The notes below the pieces were generated by a model that made no database searches, was not told the DNA's origin, and saw only the letters and a program-made list of their open reading frames with translations. A stretch of DNA of 64,000 nucleotides from positions 682,001-746,000 of the forward strand of contig NZ_FQWU01000001.1 of NCBI RefSeq assembly GCF_900129765.1, read 5' to 3'. The position numbers and the translations under genes are program-made. This DNA is from Massilia sp. CF038 (GTDB lineage: Bacteria > Pseudomonadota > Gammaproteobacteria > Burkholderiales > Burkholderiaceae_D). Shown piece after piece: positions 38,505-46,057 of this stretch (positions within the stretch are counted from its first letter, which is position 1; each line of letters begins with the position of its first letter).

Positions 38505-38590
38505 ACATCGCCCTCGCGCAGGCGGGGGGCCATTCCATGTCACCGAATTCGGTACAGTGGTATAGGCCCCCGCCTCCGCGAGGGCGATGT
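38505..38590. repeat. Dispersed long inverted repeat, copy 5
   Basis: Arms ACATCGCCCTCGCGCAGGCG and mirror CGCCTCCGCGAGGGCGATGT (one mismatch) around a loop containing ACCGAATTCGGTAC. Between the two RcnB-like genes. Confidence 0.8.
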
Positions 38591-38617
38591 AGTTGAGCAA
38601 ATTCCCGGATACCTCCC

Positions 38618-38672
38618 GTAACACTTCTTACCCGAATCGACTGTTTGTGAAGACCTTTATGCGGTTTAATGA
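38618..38672 (+). promoter_or_regulatory. Promoter of the second RcnB-like gene with GTAACAC box
   Basis: GTAACACTTCTTACC at 38618-38632, TTGTGA, then TTTAAT (38665-38670). The distance from box start to -10 is 47 bp in both promoters. Confidence 0.5.
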
Positions 38673-38758
38673 TCTCGTGGGTTGAGGAAAAGATCCTCGG
38701 TCCATGACCCCGGAAGTGCAGCATCAGCCAGGGTCCACTTTTTAGACAGGAGTACACC

Positions 38759-39271
38759 ATGATCAAGCAAGCCCTCGTATTCGCAGTGTCCGCAGCATGC
38801 CTGGTATCGGGCGCCGCATCGGCCCAGTCGTATGACCGTTACGAGCGCAGCGGTCGGGTAGAACGCACGGATAACGCCCAGCGCCAGGATCGCGACACCC
38901 GTACCGGCCTCGATGGCCGCGACTCGCGCTTTGGCGACTTTAATGGCCAGGCGCGGCGCGACGATCGCCGCCATGATGGCGACCGCGACGACAACCGCTA
39001 CGACAATCGCCGCGACAACCGTTATGACAACCGTTACGACAACCGCTACGAACATCGCGGCTATGGCAACGGCTACGGTAACAGCTACCGCGCCCAGATG
39101 CGCCGCGGCGAGCGCCTGTCGCACAACCAGTACTATGTGGTCAACGACTGGCATCGCCACAACCGCCTGTATGCGCCGCAGCGTGGCTACCAATGGGTGC
39201 AGGTCGATGGCAACTACGCGCTGGTGGCGATTGCAACCGGCATCATCGCCCAGGTTCTGCTGAATAATTAA
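38759..39271 (+). CDS. RcnB family periplasmic protein (second copy, repeat-rich)
   Basis: 170 residues; signal peptide MIKQALVFAVSAACLVSGAASAQ. The RcnB C-terminal domain is present (RRGERLSHNQYYVVNDWHRHNRLYAPQRGYQWVQVDGNYALVAIATGII). It has an expanded Asp/Arg/Asn insertion (tandem RYDNR-type units, about residues 78-100), a low-complexity polyampholyte that may bind metals or cations. The longer middle distinguishes it from the first copy. Confidence 0.88.
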   Translation: MIKQALVFAVSAACLVSGAASAQSYDRYERSGRVERTDNAQRQDRDTRTGLDGRDSRFGDFNGQARRDDRRHDGDRDDNRYDNRRDNRYDNRYDNRYEHRGYGNGYGNSYRAQMRRGERLSHNQYYVVNDWHRHNRLYAPQRGYQWVQVDGNYALVAIATGIIAQVLLNN

Positions 39272-39284
39272 TCCTGTTTGTATG

Positions 39285-39310
39285 CCTCCGGGGCGACCCG
39301 GAGGTTTTTT
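39285..39310 (+). terminator. Terminator of the second RcnB-like gene
   Basis: CCTCCGGG-GCGA-CCCGGAGG followed by six T; strong intrinsic terminator. Confidence 0.85.
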
Positions 39311-39326
39311 CATATTGGAATCATCG

Positions 39327-39719
39327 ATGCAAAAGCTCAAAGTTCTCCTGCTCTCGTTCGTCGTTGGCGCCGCTGCGCTGGCAGCGTGTTCGCCCAAGGC
39401 CGCCAAGGTCGAAACACCGGTTGCGGTCACGCCGCAGGCGGTGCAGGGCGCTGTCAAATTGCTGGGCCAGTGGAACGGACCGGAAGGCACCTATCTGCAA
39501 ATCGCCGGTGCCGATGGCAAATATGCCGTCACGATCAAAAATCTCGACGGTCCGCGCACCTTCCAGGGCAGCGGCACGGGCGACACCATTACCTTCGAAC
39601 GCGACGGCAAGCCACATACCATTCGTCCCAGCGACGGCGCGGCAACCGGCATGAAATGGCTGGCTGATAAAAAGAACTGCGTGACGATCGAAGCGGGCGA
39701 GGGCTATTGCCGCGATTGA
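39327..39719 (+). CDS. Hypothetical lipoprotein
   Basis: 130 residues from the ATG at 39327; an earlier ATG falls inside the terminator. Lipobox LAAC at residues 18-21, so lipid-anchored. The mature domain is beta-rich (GQWNGPEGTYLQIAGADGKYAVTIKNLDGPRTFQGSGTGDTITFERDG) and resembles small lipocalin/META-like envelope lipoproteins. Two C-terminal cysteines (KKNCVTIEAGEGYCRD) likely pair. No partner gene evident. Confidence 0.75.
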   Translation: MQKLKVLLLSFVVGAAALAACSPKAAKVETPVAVTPQAVQGAVKLLGQWNGPEGTYLQIAGADGKYAVTIKNLDGPRTFQGSGTGDTITFERDGKPHTIRPSDGAATGMKWLADKKNCVTIEAGEGYCRD

Positions 39720-39785
39720 GGTGGCTTGACCGGGCCTGGCAAACCGGTAAAAATGCCCCATTTCCTAGCCACCTAGTGAGTTGCC

Positions 39786-40394
39786 ATGCATCCTACCCTG
39801 CGCCTTGGCGCCCTGCTTAGCGCGGTCTTGTTCTCTGCCGCAGCCCATGGCGCCGACGCGATCGATGTCGCCAAGCTGTCTGACAGCAGCGTGACGATGG
39901 TGGACTTGAGCAAGGCGGGCAGCCCCGGTAAAACTTTTGCCGCTGGCACCATCATCAATGCTCCCATCCAGGACGTGTGCGCGCTGCTGCAGAACTACAG
40001 CGCGTATCCGAGCTTCATGCCGAATACGGCGTCGGCCAAGGCCACGCCCGCTGATGGCGGCCAGACGCTGGTCGACATCACGTTGAAACTGCCGATGGGT
40101 AAGATCAAGAAATACCGGCTGCGCATGACGCCGAAAGTCAGTGCCGCTTCCTGCGTGCTGGCCTGGAAGCTGGTGCCCTGGCCCGGCTTGAAACAAGAGG
40201 AGACCATCCTCGATACTACCGGTCAATGGCAGTTGACCCCGGGCGCCACCCCGGACAAAACGGTGGTGCGCTACAACGTGTACACCGACCCGGGTCCGAT
40301 TCCCTTCGGCCTGGGCTGGATTGTCGACAGCCTGAGCAAAGACAGCATTCCGCAAACCCTGGACGCGGTGCGCAAGCGCGTCGTTCAGCACTGA
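39786..40394 (+). CDS. SRPBCC/START-like secreted protein
   Basis: 202 residues with a signal peptide (MHPTLRLGALLSAVLFSAAAHGA). The mature domain matches the SRPBCC (polyketide-cyclase-like) pattern: AGTIINAPIQDVCALLQNYSAYPSFMPNT, a strand meander, and a long C-terminal helix SLSKDSIPQTLDAVRKRV. This fold binds hydrophobic ligands. Function in the envelope unknown. Confidence 0.8.
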   Translation: MHPTLRLGALLSAVLFSAAAHGADAIDVAKLSDSSVTMVDLSKAGSPGKTFAAGTIINAPIQDVCALLQNYSAYPSFMPNTASAKATPADGGQTLVDITLKLPMGKIKKYRLRMTPKVSAASCVLAWKLVPWPGLKQEETILDTTGQWQLTPGATPDKTVVRYNVYTDPGPIPFGLGWIVDSLSKDSIPQTLDAVRKRVVQH

Positions 40395-40489
40395 CACCAC
40401 TTTCCCAAAATCACCACAATCACCCTCGCGATCGCCGGGGCTGATTGCGGTTTGGCGCGATCTTTTTCGCGCGATGGCTTGACTCGCTT

Positions 40490-40517
40490 TCACATGTAAG
40501 ATATTGTTTACACGTGA
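40490..40517. promoter_or_regulatory. Inverted repeat operator of the ArsR-type gene
   Basis: TCACATGTAA (40490) and TTACACGTGA (40508) are mirror images with one mismatch and an 8-nt spacer. The right arm abuts the ATG of the regulator, so it is probably its own operator. Confidence 0.6.
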
Positions 40518-40846
40518 TGAATAAACATATCAACCAAAACGGGGATGCACTGCTGGCGGCGCTGTCGGCCCTGGCCAATCCGCATCGGCTGCGCATCATT
40601 GCGGCGCTCGCTTCCGGCGGGCGCAACTATGTCAGCCAGCTGGCGCGGGAAATTGGTATCAGCCGGCCCTTGCTCCATCTGCATTTGCAAAAGCTGGAGG
40701 GCGCAGGGCTGGTCACCAGCCGGCTCGAGCTGTCCGCGGACGGCAAGGCGCTCAATTATTTTGAGGTGAGCGCCTTTGCACTGGAACTCACGCCTGCCGC
40801 CATTGCTGCCGCAGTCCCCTCCCTGACTACCAAAACTGAAACCTAG
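40517..40846 (+). CDS. ArsR-type winged-helix regulator
   Basis: 109 residues from the ATG at 40517 (a GTG at 40514 is possible). Winged helix: ALLAALSALANPHRLRIIAAL, recognition helix VSQLAREIGISRPLLHLHLQKLEGAGLV and wing SRLELSADGKALNYFEV. There is no cysteine metal site, so the signal is not an ArsR metal. Autorepression is likely via the adjacent inverted repeat. Two small membrane proteins follow at 8 and 3 bp. Confidence 0.9.
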   Translation: MNKHINQNGDALLAALSALANPHRLRIIAALASGGRNYVSQLAREIGISRPLLHLHLQKLEGAGLVTSRLELSADGKALNYFEVSAFALELTPAAIAAAVPSLTTKTET

Positions 40847-40854
40847 AGGTCGCC

Positions 40855-41112
40855 ATGTCCGAAGCTATTTACGTGTTCACCCTTGCCGCGTTTTTCGGCA
40901 CCATCATTGCCGTGTTTGCCATTCGCTACACCTCGCTTAACCGCCAGGCCAAGGCGCGCCTGGACAACGACGAAAGTTATCGCGAACTGGCAGCCCGTGC
41001 TACCCAAAGCCAGGCTGAAACCGCCATCGCGCTGGGCGCGGTCAATGCCACGCTGGGCGAACTGCGTACTCGTATCGCCGGGCTGGAAAAAGTATTGCGC
41101 GAAGTGGAGTAA
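40855..41112 (+). CDS. Small single-span membrane protein with coiled coil
   Basis: 85 residues. TM helix at residues 5-22 (IYVFTLAAFFGTIIAVFAI), then a soluble amphipathic helix/coiled coil (LNRQAKARLDNDESYRELAARATQSQAETAIALG..., LGELRTRIAGLEKVL), reminiscent of PspB/DUF-type membrane accessory proteins. It follows the ArsR-type regulator by 8 bp and precedes another membrane gene by 3 bp, so it is probably under that regulator. Confidence 0.72.
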   Translation: MSEAIYVFTLAAFFGTIIAVFAIRYTSLNRQAKARLDNDESYRELAARATQSQAETAIALGAVNATLGELRTRIAGLEKVLREVE

Positions 41113-41115
41113 GGC

Positions 41116-41529
41116 ATGCACCCATCGACCCCGGACGTATCGCTGCCGCGCTTGTATCTGCTGCGCGCCATGTACCTGTTGATTGTGGTGGGACTGAGCC
41201 TGGTGCTCTGGCCCGGCATTATCAGCCATGCCAAGCCATGGACGCTCAGCGGTGGCGTGGTCAACTGCATGCTGGCCGCGTTCTCGCTGCTGGCCCTGCT
41301 GGGCTTGCGCTATCCCCTGCAAATGCTGCCTATCCTGATGTGGGAGTTCATCTGGAAGGCAATCTGGATGGGTCTGGTGGCCTATCCGGCGTGGAGCGCC
41401 GGCACGATTGATGAGGCCACCATGGGCACCGCGATCGAATGCATGGTGGCGATCTTGATTCCGATCGTGATGCCCTGGGGCTATGTGCTCAAGCAGTATG
41501 TGCGCGCCCCCGCAGCGCGCTGGCGCTAA
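41116..41529 (+). CDS. Small multi-span membrane protein
   Basis: 137 residues, four hydrophobic segments (about 20-36, 50-68, 75-95, 105-125). Motif-like pieces: LLRAMYLLIVVGLSLVLWPGI, WEFIWKAIWMGLVAYPAW. Looks like small membrane proteins in ArsR-linked operons; no function assigned. Last gene of the three-gene unit. Confidence 0.7.
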   Translation: MHPSTPDVSLPRLYLLRAMYLLIVVGLSLVLWPGIISHAKPWTLSGGVVNCMLAAFSLLALLGLRYPLQMLPILMWEFIWKAIWMGLVAYPAWSAGTIDEATMGTAIECMVAILIPIVMPWGYVLKQYVRAPAARWR

Positions 41530-41588
41530 GCAGTACGGCGCAGGTATAGTAAGGCTTGAGCGGCGCTTGGCCGGAGAGGGAACGCTTC

Positions 41589-41864
41589 ATGGACATGAAA
41601 AAAATCAACGCAGGCAAGCTGCGGGCGATTGGCTACGATGCGCGCGAACGGGTTTTACGGGTCGAGCTCGATGATGGCAGCGCTATTGACTACAGCGGCG
41701 TCGGCACCGAGGTATGGCGCCGCTTGTCAACGTCGGGCGCAGCGTGGAGCTTTTACCGCGACAATATTGAAGAAGAGTTTCACGGCAAGCGCGGCGTTGC
41801 CGCGCCGCGCAAACGGCCCGAAGGACTGGATGATTTGTTCGGACCGGGTCCGGGCGAGACCTGA
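41589..41864 (+). CDS. KTSC domain protein
   Basis: 91 residues from the ATG at 41589 (41595 also possible). KTSC pattern: AIGYDARERVLRVELDDGSAIDYSGVGTEVWRRLSTSGAAWSFYRDNIEEEF. KTSC domains are small putative RNA/lysyl-tRNA-related domains. The C-terminal tail is basic and Pro/Gly-rich. Sits 13 bp before the next gene. Confidence 0.8.
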   Translation: MDMKKINAGKLRAIGYDARERVLRVELDDGSAIDYSGVGTEVWRRLSTSGAAWSFYRDNIEEEFHGKRGVAAPRKRPEGLDDLFGPGPGET

Positions 41865-41877
41865 TATCGGAATCTAT

Positions 41878-42729
41878 ATGCGTCTTAAAATGCATTTAAA
41901 ACAAGGTATTTTTGCCGTTTTGTCGGCGGCCACGGGCGCGGCAGGGGCAGGCTGCCCGAGCAGCCTGCCTCTGAACGGCGTGCAATCGATTGCAACCTGC
42001 GATCCCCGATCGGCTGATTGTGTATCTGGAGCAGAAGCCATGTTTTCTTACATGGAAGCGCGCGCCGACGACGATCCGGCCCTGCTTGTGATTGGCTTGC
42101 ACGGCAGTCCCTGGCACCTGTATGGTCCGGATCAGCGCATCATGGAGCCGTCCGAGCTGGCAGCACAGGTCCGAACGTACGGGCCGGTGATCAAGAAGGT
42201 GGTGTTGTTATCCTCGTGGAGCGGGATTGCGCCCGGGCCAGGCAGCAAGTCGGTCGCACAGCGCCTTGCGCTGGCGCTGGATGGCACGCAAGTTGTCGGC
42301 CAGGATGGCTTTACCTGGTTCGCCAAAGATGGCGCCGTCCACACCACCCGCCAGGCATTCAGCACCTACGTTTCCCGCGGGCCATATCGAGTCGAGCGCG
42401 GGGGCGATGTCATGGCGGCCATGGTCAGCGCTGCGGCAATCAGTATGGAAGCCGATTGGCGCAAGGCGAAAAACGCGCGCGGCATGCTGGGCGTGGGCGC
42501 AGGTTACGACCAGTTCAGTCTTTGTCCCGACAAGGCGATGCAAGCCTTTGAGGCCGGTGCCACGTTCGGCAGCGCCATCGCCGCCTACAATGCGGCCTTG
42601 ATGCGCCTGGAGCGCAACGAGCCAGGTGACAGAAAAGCCGCGCTGGCGCTGCTTGCCAGGGCGGCCGCTCTGGGCGATGCACCTGCGAAAGCCAGATTGG
42701 CCAGCGTCGGCGCTCCGGGAGCACCCTGA
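41878..42729 (+). CDS. Hypothetical exported protein
   Basis: 283 residues from the ATG at 41878; a later ATG at 41890 is possible. Short signal-like lead (LKQGIFAVLSAATGAAGAG) then a mature domain with four cysteines. A hydrolase-like stretch (LLVIGLHGSPWHLYGP) and a Sel1-like C-terminus (DRKAALALLARAAALGDAPAKARLASVG) are visible, but no catalytic set can be confirmed. The last Sel1-like repeat suggests protein interaction. Convergent with the SUMF1-fold gene. Confidence 0.65.
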   Translation: MRLKMHLKQGIFAVLSAATGAAGAGCPSSLPLNGVQSIATCDPRSADCVSGAEAMFSYMEARADDDPALLVIGLHGSPWHLYGPDQRIMEPSELAAQVRTYGPVIKKVVLLSSWSGIAPGPGSKSVAQRLALALDGTQVVGQDGFTWFAKDGAVHTTRQAFSTYVSRGPYRVERGGDVMAAMVSAAAISMEADWRKAKNARGMLGVGAGYDQFSLCPDKAMQAFEAGATFGSAIAAYNAALMRLERNEPGDRKAALALLARAAALGDAPAKARLASVGAPGAP

Positions 42730-42748
42730 GTCCGGGTGGCCGGTTCGA

Positions 42749-43795
42749 TTACTTTGGTGCAGCGTGCGAGCGCGCTTGCCTTGCGCGCTCTTGTGCCTGC
42801 GCCTTGCTCAGATCTGCTTCAAAGTGGCCAGCCTTCGCCGCGGGCACAAGCGCGCCAGCTCGATCTACGCGCGCAGTGAGATCTTCGGCGATGCGGAAGC
42901 CCTCGGCCACGCTGCTGCGGTTGTCCGTTCCCGCGTGCCCGCGCATGGTCGGGCTGGACCCAATTGGTCCGCTGTTGAAATTGCCGCCACGATGGATCAC
43001 CATGGCCGAATCATGGAAGGTGGCGCAGCCTGCCGTCCAGGCAGTGCCGTCCGCGGGCGCATTCTCGTAGCTCAAGTGCTGGCAGTCTTCCACCAGCTCG
43101 CCCACATTACCCAGCATGTCATGCAAACCCCAGGCATTGGCCGCGTACATGCCGACCACGGTGGTCAGTTCGGCGCCGTCGTCGCAATCGATTGCCTTGC
43201 CGCTCTTGCCGGCCAACTTGGTGATAGCCGGTTTGCCGCTGCGGTCGAACACGTTGGCGTGCTGGCATAACATGGCTGGATCATCGCCGAAAGGGTAGCG
43301 TGTGCTGCTGCCGGCGCGCGCCGCGTATTCCCACTCGGCCTCGCTGGGCAGGCGGAAGCTGCGGCCCGTCTGGCTCGACAGCCACTTGAGATAGGCATGG
43401 GCGTCCTCCCAACTGACGCACATGACGGGGTGGAACTCGCTGGGCGCATTTGCCGGCGAGTTCCAGCTGACTTTGCCGTTCTCCACACCCCAGTCGGTCG
43501 CCGCCAGCTTCCAGCAATCGTCCCCGGTCTGATAACCGGTGGCTTCGACAAACTGGCGGAACTGGCCAACGGTGGTTTCGTATTTGGCCAGCCGGAAGCT
43601 CTTGACGGTCACGCTATGCACCGGCTCGGAGCTGGGACGGTCCTTGTCTTTTGGATTGGCCGTGCTGCCCATGGCGAACGTGCCGCCGGCAATGGTGACC
43701 ATCGGTGGCGCGATGACGGTCGCCGGCGCGGCCAGCAAAGGGCTATTGAGACATGCTGCTGCAAGGAGCGCGGCGAGGAAGCGGGTTTTGTGCAT
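42749..43795 (-). CDS. Secreted SUMF1/FGE-sulfatase-fold protein without the FGE cysteine pair
   Basis: 348 residues; signal peptide MHKTRFLAALLAAACLNSPLLAA. SUMF1 fold: MVTIAGGTFAMGSTANPKDKDRPSSEPVHSVTVKSFRLAKYETTVGQFRQF, LPSEAEWEYAARAGSSTRYPFGDD, GMYAANAWGLHDMLGNVGELVED, IHRGGNFNSGP and EGFRIAED. The segment that carries the active-site cysteines in true formylglycine-generating enzymes (after the RGG motif) has none here, so it is likely a binding or structural member. Upstream lies an element shared with the LytTR operon. Confidence 0.85.
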   Translation of the reverse strand: MHKTRFLAALLAAACLNSPLLAAPATVIAPPMVTIAGGTFAMGSTANPKDKDRPSSEPVHSVTVKSFRLAKYETTVGQFRQFVEATGYQTGDDCWKLAATDWGVENGKVSWNSPANAPSEFHPVMCVSWEDAHAYLKWLSSQTGRSFRLPSEAEWEYAARAGSSTRYPFGDDPAMLCQHANVFDRSGKPAITKLAGKSGKAIDCDDGAELTTVVGMYAANAWGLHDMLGNVGELVEDCQHLSYENAPADGTAWTAGCATFHDSAMVIHRGGNFNSGPIGSSPTMRGHAGTDNRSSVAEGFRIAEDLTARVDRAGALVPAAKAGHFEADLSKAQAQERARQARSHAAPK

Positions 43796-43832
43796 TGACG
43801 TTGTCCTGAGAGAGTAGGGCCGGAGTGGCAGC

Positions 43833-43847
43833 GTGATCCGTGATCAC
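43833..43847. promoter_or_regulatory. Palindrome upstream of the SUMF1-fold gene
   Basis: GTGATC-CGT-GATCAC, perfect 6-bp arms, about 38 bp upstream of the start codon; operator-like but alone. Confidence 0.3.
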
Positions 43848-43892
43848 ACGCCACAACGATCGCATGCACGGCAGGTCAGCGGCGAGCGCCGG

Positions 43893-43924
43893 GCGACGGA
43901 TCGACAGCAGCGCCGACGAATTGC
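43893..43924 (-). promoter_or_regulatory. Shared 32-bp element A (upstream of SUMF1-fold gene)
   Basis: GCGACGGATCGACAGC followed by NNN, GCCGA, N, GAA, N, TGC. The same element (27 of 32 bases identical) lies upstream of the LytTR histidine kinase at 45877. It is 97 bp upstream of the SUMF1-fold ATG. Confidence 0.5.
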
Positions 43925-43937
43925 CAGCGGCGGCCTG

Positions 43938-44705
43938 CTACATGGCCTTGAACAGATGAACGTAGGCGCGGCTGACGCGCAGCTCGCGCGGATGGCCCTT
44001 GATGCGCAGGAACAGGCGGCTGGTCTCGTCGCGCCGCGTGCCCTCCAGATAGTGCAGATTGATCAGCGTGGCGCGATGCACCTGCCAGAACTGGTCGGGG
44101 TCAAGCTGCTCGGCCAGCTCGGCGATGGTAGTGCGGATCAAGTGTTCGCCGCCGGCCGTTTGCACGACGGTGTACTTGTCGTCGGCCTGAAAGAACAGCA
44201 CATCGTCCACCGCGATCTGGTGCACATACTCAGCCTGGCCGGCGCGGATGAAACGCAGGCGCGCCGGTGTTGCCGGACCGCGCGTCAATTGTTCCAGAAC
44301 CTGGGCCAGGCGCGCGTCGGGCGGCGCAAGCTGGCCGGCTGCCTGCAGGGCCAGCGCCGGCTTGACGCGCGAGATCATGCGTGCGAGCCGCTCGCTCTTT
44401 AAGGGTTTGAGCAAATAGTCCAGCGCCGCATGGTCGAACGCCTCGACGGCGTAGGTGTCAAACGCGGTGACGAACACCACGCGGGTGTCGCCCTCAATGC
44501 CCTGCGCCACTTCCAGACCGCTCAGGCCCGGCATCTGAATATCGAGAAAGGCCAAATCGGGCTCCAGCGCCTCGATGCAAGCTGCCGCTTCATTGCCGTT
44601 GCGGGCGATGTGCACGATCTCGAGCTCGGGCCACAGCAGTGCCAGCTGCTCTTGCAGGTACTGGGCCAGATGCGGCTCGTCATCGGCAATCAGGGCGCGT
44701 GTCAT
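43938..44705 (-). CDS. LytTR-family response regulator
   Basis: 255 residues. Receiver domain with acidic residues DDE at 8-10 and phospho-acceptor Asp55 (LAFLDIQMPGLSG); C-terminal LytTR DNA-binding domain (about 155-250: VDDVLFFQADDKYTVVQTAGGEHLIRTTIAELAEQLDPDQFWQVHRATLINLHYLEG). It pairs with the upstream kinase, which it overlaps by 4 bp. LytTR proteins bind direct repeats; the 32-bp element upstream may be its site. Confidence 0.95.
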   Translation of the reverse strand: MTRALIADDEPHLAQYLQEQLALLWPELEIVHIARNGNEAAACIEALEPDLAFLDIQMPGLSGLEVAQGIEGDTRVVFVTAFDTYAVEAFDHAALDYLLKPLKSERLARMISRVKPALALQAAGQLAPPDARLAQVLEQLTRGPATPARLRFIRAGQAEYVHQIAVDDVLFFQADDKYTVVQTAGGEHLIRTTIAELAEQLDPDQFWQVHRATLINLHYLEGTRRDETSRLFLRIKGHPRELRVSRAYVHLFKAM

Positions 44706-45832
44706 GTGCGGCGCCTGTAGGGCAGCGAGAGCGAGGCTTGCATGCCCACGGCTTGCGGGCTGAGCGTGAGCGCGGCCTTGTCGCCGTAGCGTGTGTGCAA
44801 GCGTTCGCGGATATTGGCCAGGGCCATGCCGCTGCCTTGCCGGCGCGAACGGCGCGGTGCGGCACGGCCCATGCCGTCGTCATTGACGCAAATGTCGAGC
44901 TGACCGCCAATCACACGGGCAATGATGCTAACCCGGCCGCCGTCAATGGTCGGTTCCAGTCCGTGTTCGATCGCGTTTTCAACCAATGGTTGCAGCAGCA
45001 GGGTGGGCAAGGCCGCAGTCAGGGCTTCATTGCTGGCGTCAATGTCGAAGCGCAGGCGCTCTTCCATGCGGATTTGCAGCAGCGTCAGATAGCTGCGCAC
45101 CATTGCCAGTTCCGCTTCCAGGCTGCTGTCGGTATGGCGCAACTGGCCCAGGCTGGCACGCAGGTAGTCAGTGAAAGTCTCCAGCATTTGCTTGGCGCGT
45201 GGTGTGTCGCGCTCCATCAGGCTGTGCACATTTGCCAGGGTATTGAACAGGAAATGGGGTTCGATCTGCGCTTGCAGCAGCCGCAACTGCGCTTCCGTGG
45301 CCTGGTGCAGCAATCTGTCCTGGCGGACGCGCAGGCGCCACCAGAACCAGTTGGCCCCTGAAACCACCAGCACAAAGGCGAGGAATTCGGTTTTTGCCAG
45401 GCTGCTGGAAAGGAAGCTTGCCCAGCCGTTCCAACCGATCATCCAGGAAAAGACGCTCAGGCCCAGCGCGCTGCCAAGCACAGTGCCGGCAATGGCAATG
45501 ATATTGATGACCACGGCCGTGCGCCAGTCGGCCGCGCTCGACAGCGCGTCAATGCGGCTGGCCGGCAGCAGGTGTTCGATCACGCGCGTGATGGCCAGCA
45601 TGCTGAATACGACACTCAGACACATGAACAGGTTGAATAGCAGCGATGCGCGCCACCAGCCCAGGTCGCCCACCCGGCCGGTCACCATCCCGTTGATCAG
45701 CATCATGCCAAAGCCAATGGGCAGGGCCAGCGCCGCGCCCACGGCAAGCTGGGCCCAGACTGGCTCCGAACGGTGCTTTTTCAGCACCCAGAACGAGCGC
45801 CAGGCGAGTTGAAATGAAGAACTGGTTTGCAT
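44702..45832 (-). CDS. LytS/YpdA-like sensor histidine kinase
   Basis: 376 residues. Four membrane segments in the N-terminal 165 residues, then the His_kinase motif RLLQAQIEPHFLFNTLANVHSLM and the ATPase TLLLQPLVENAIEHGLEP, with an HATPase end GSGMALANIRERLHTRYGD. No separate sensor domain, so the membrane part probably senses. Its stop overlaps the LytTR start by 4 bp. Element B lies 44 bp upstream of the ATG. Confidence 0.93.
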   Translation of the reverse strand: MQTSSSFQLAWRSFWVLKKHRSEPVWAQLAVGAALALPIGFGMMLINGMVTGRVGDLGWWRASLLFNLFMCLSVVFSMLAITRVIEHLLPASRIDALSSAADWRTAVVINIIAIAGTVLGSALGLSVFSWMIGWNGWASFLSSSLAKTEFLAFVLVVSGANWFWWRLRVRQDRLLHQATEAQLRLLQAQIEPHFLFNTLANVHSLMERDTPRAKQMLETFTDYLRASLGQLRHTDSSLEAELAMVRSYLTLLQIRMEERLRFDIDASNEALTAALPTLLLQPLVENAIEHGLEPTIDGGRVSIIARVIGGQLDICVNDDGMGRAAPRRSRRQGSGMALANIRERLHTRYGDKAALTLSPQAVGMQASLSLPYRRRT

Positions 45833-45876
45833 GGGAAGCGATTGTAAACCGGCTGCAAGGCATGCCCCTTGGAAAA

Positions 45877-45908
45877 GCGACGGATCGACAGCCTGGCCGA
45901 TGAAATGC
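45877..45908 (-). promoter_or_regulatory. Shared 32-bp element B (upstream of the LytTR operon)
   Basis: Same sequence and orientation as element A at 43893-43924; ends 44 bp before the kinase start. Probably a common regulator site. Confidence 0.5.
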
Positions 45909-46057
45909 TACTGGACGCACGGTGCCGGGGACATGTTGCGTTTTGATGCCATGTGATAATTGGATAGCTTTTTTACATCTTTTGCGCGGAGAATGCATCA
46001 GGTTCTGCGCGCGCAATGCGCCGATCGGTCATCCCTTTCCCCTATCTGGAGGACAAG

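Noticed and set aside
40395-40445. Possible eighth copy of the long inverted repeat
   Set aside because: Only CCCTCGCG and CGCCGGGG fragments resemble the arms; no mirror arm found.
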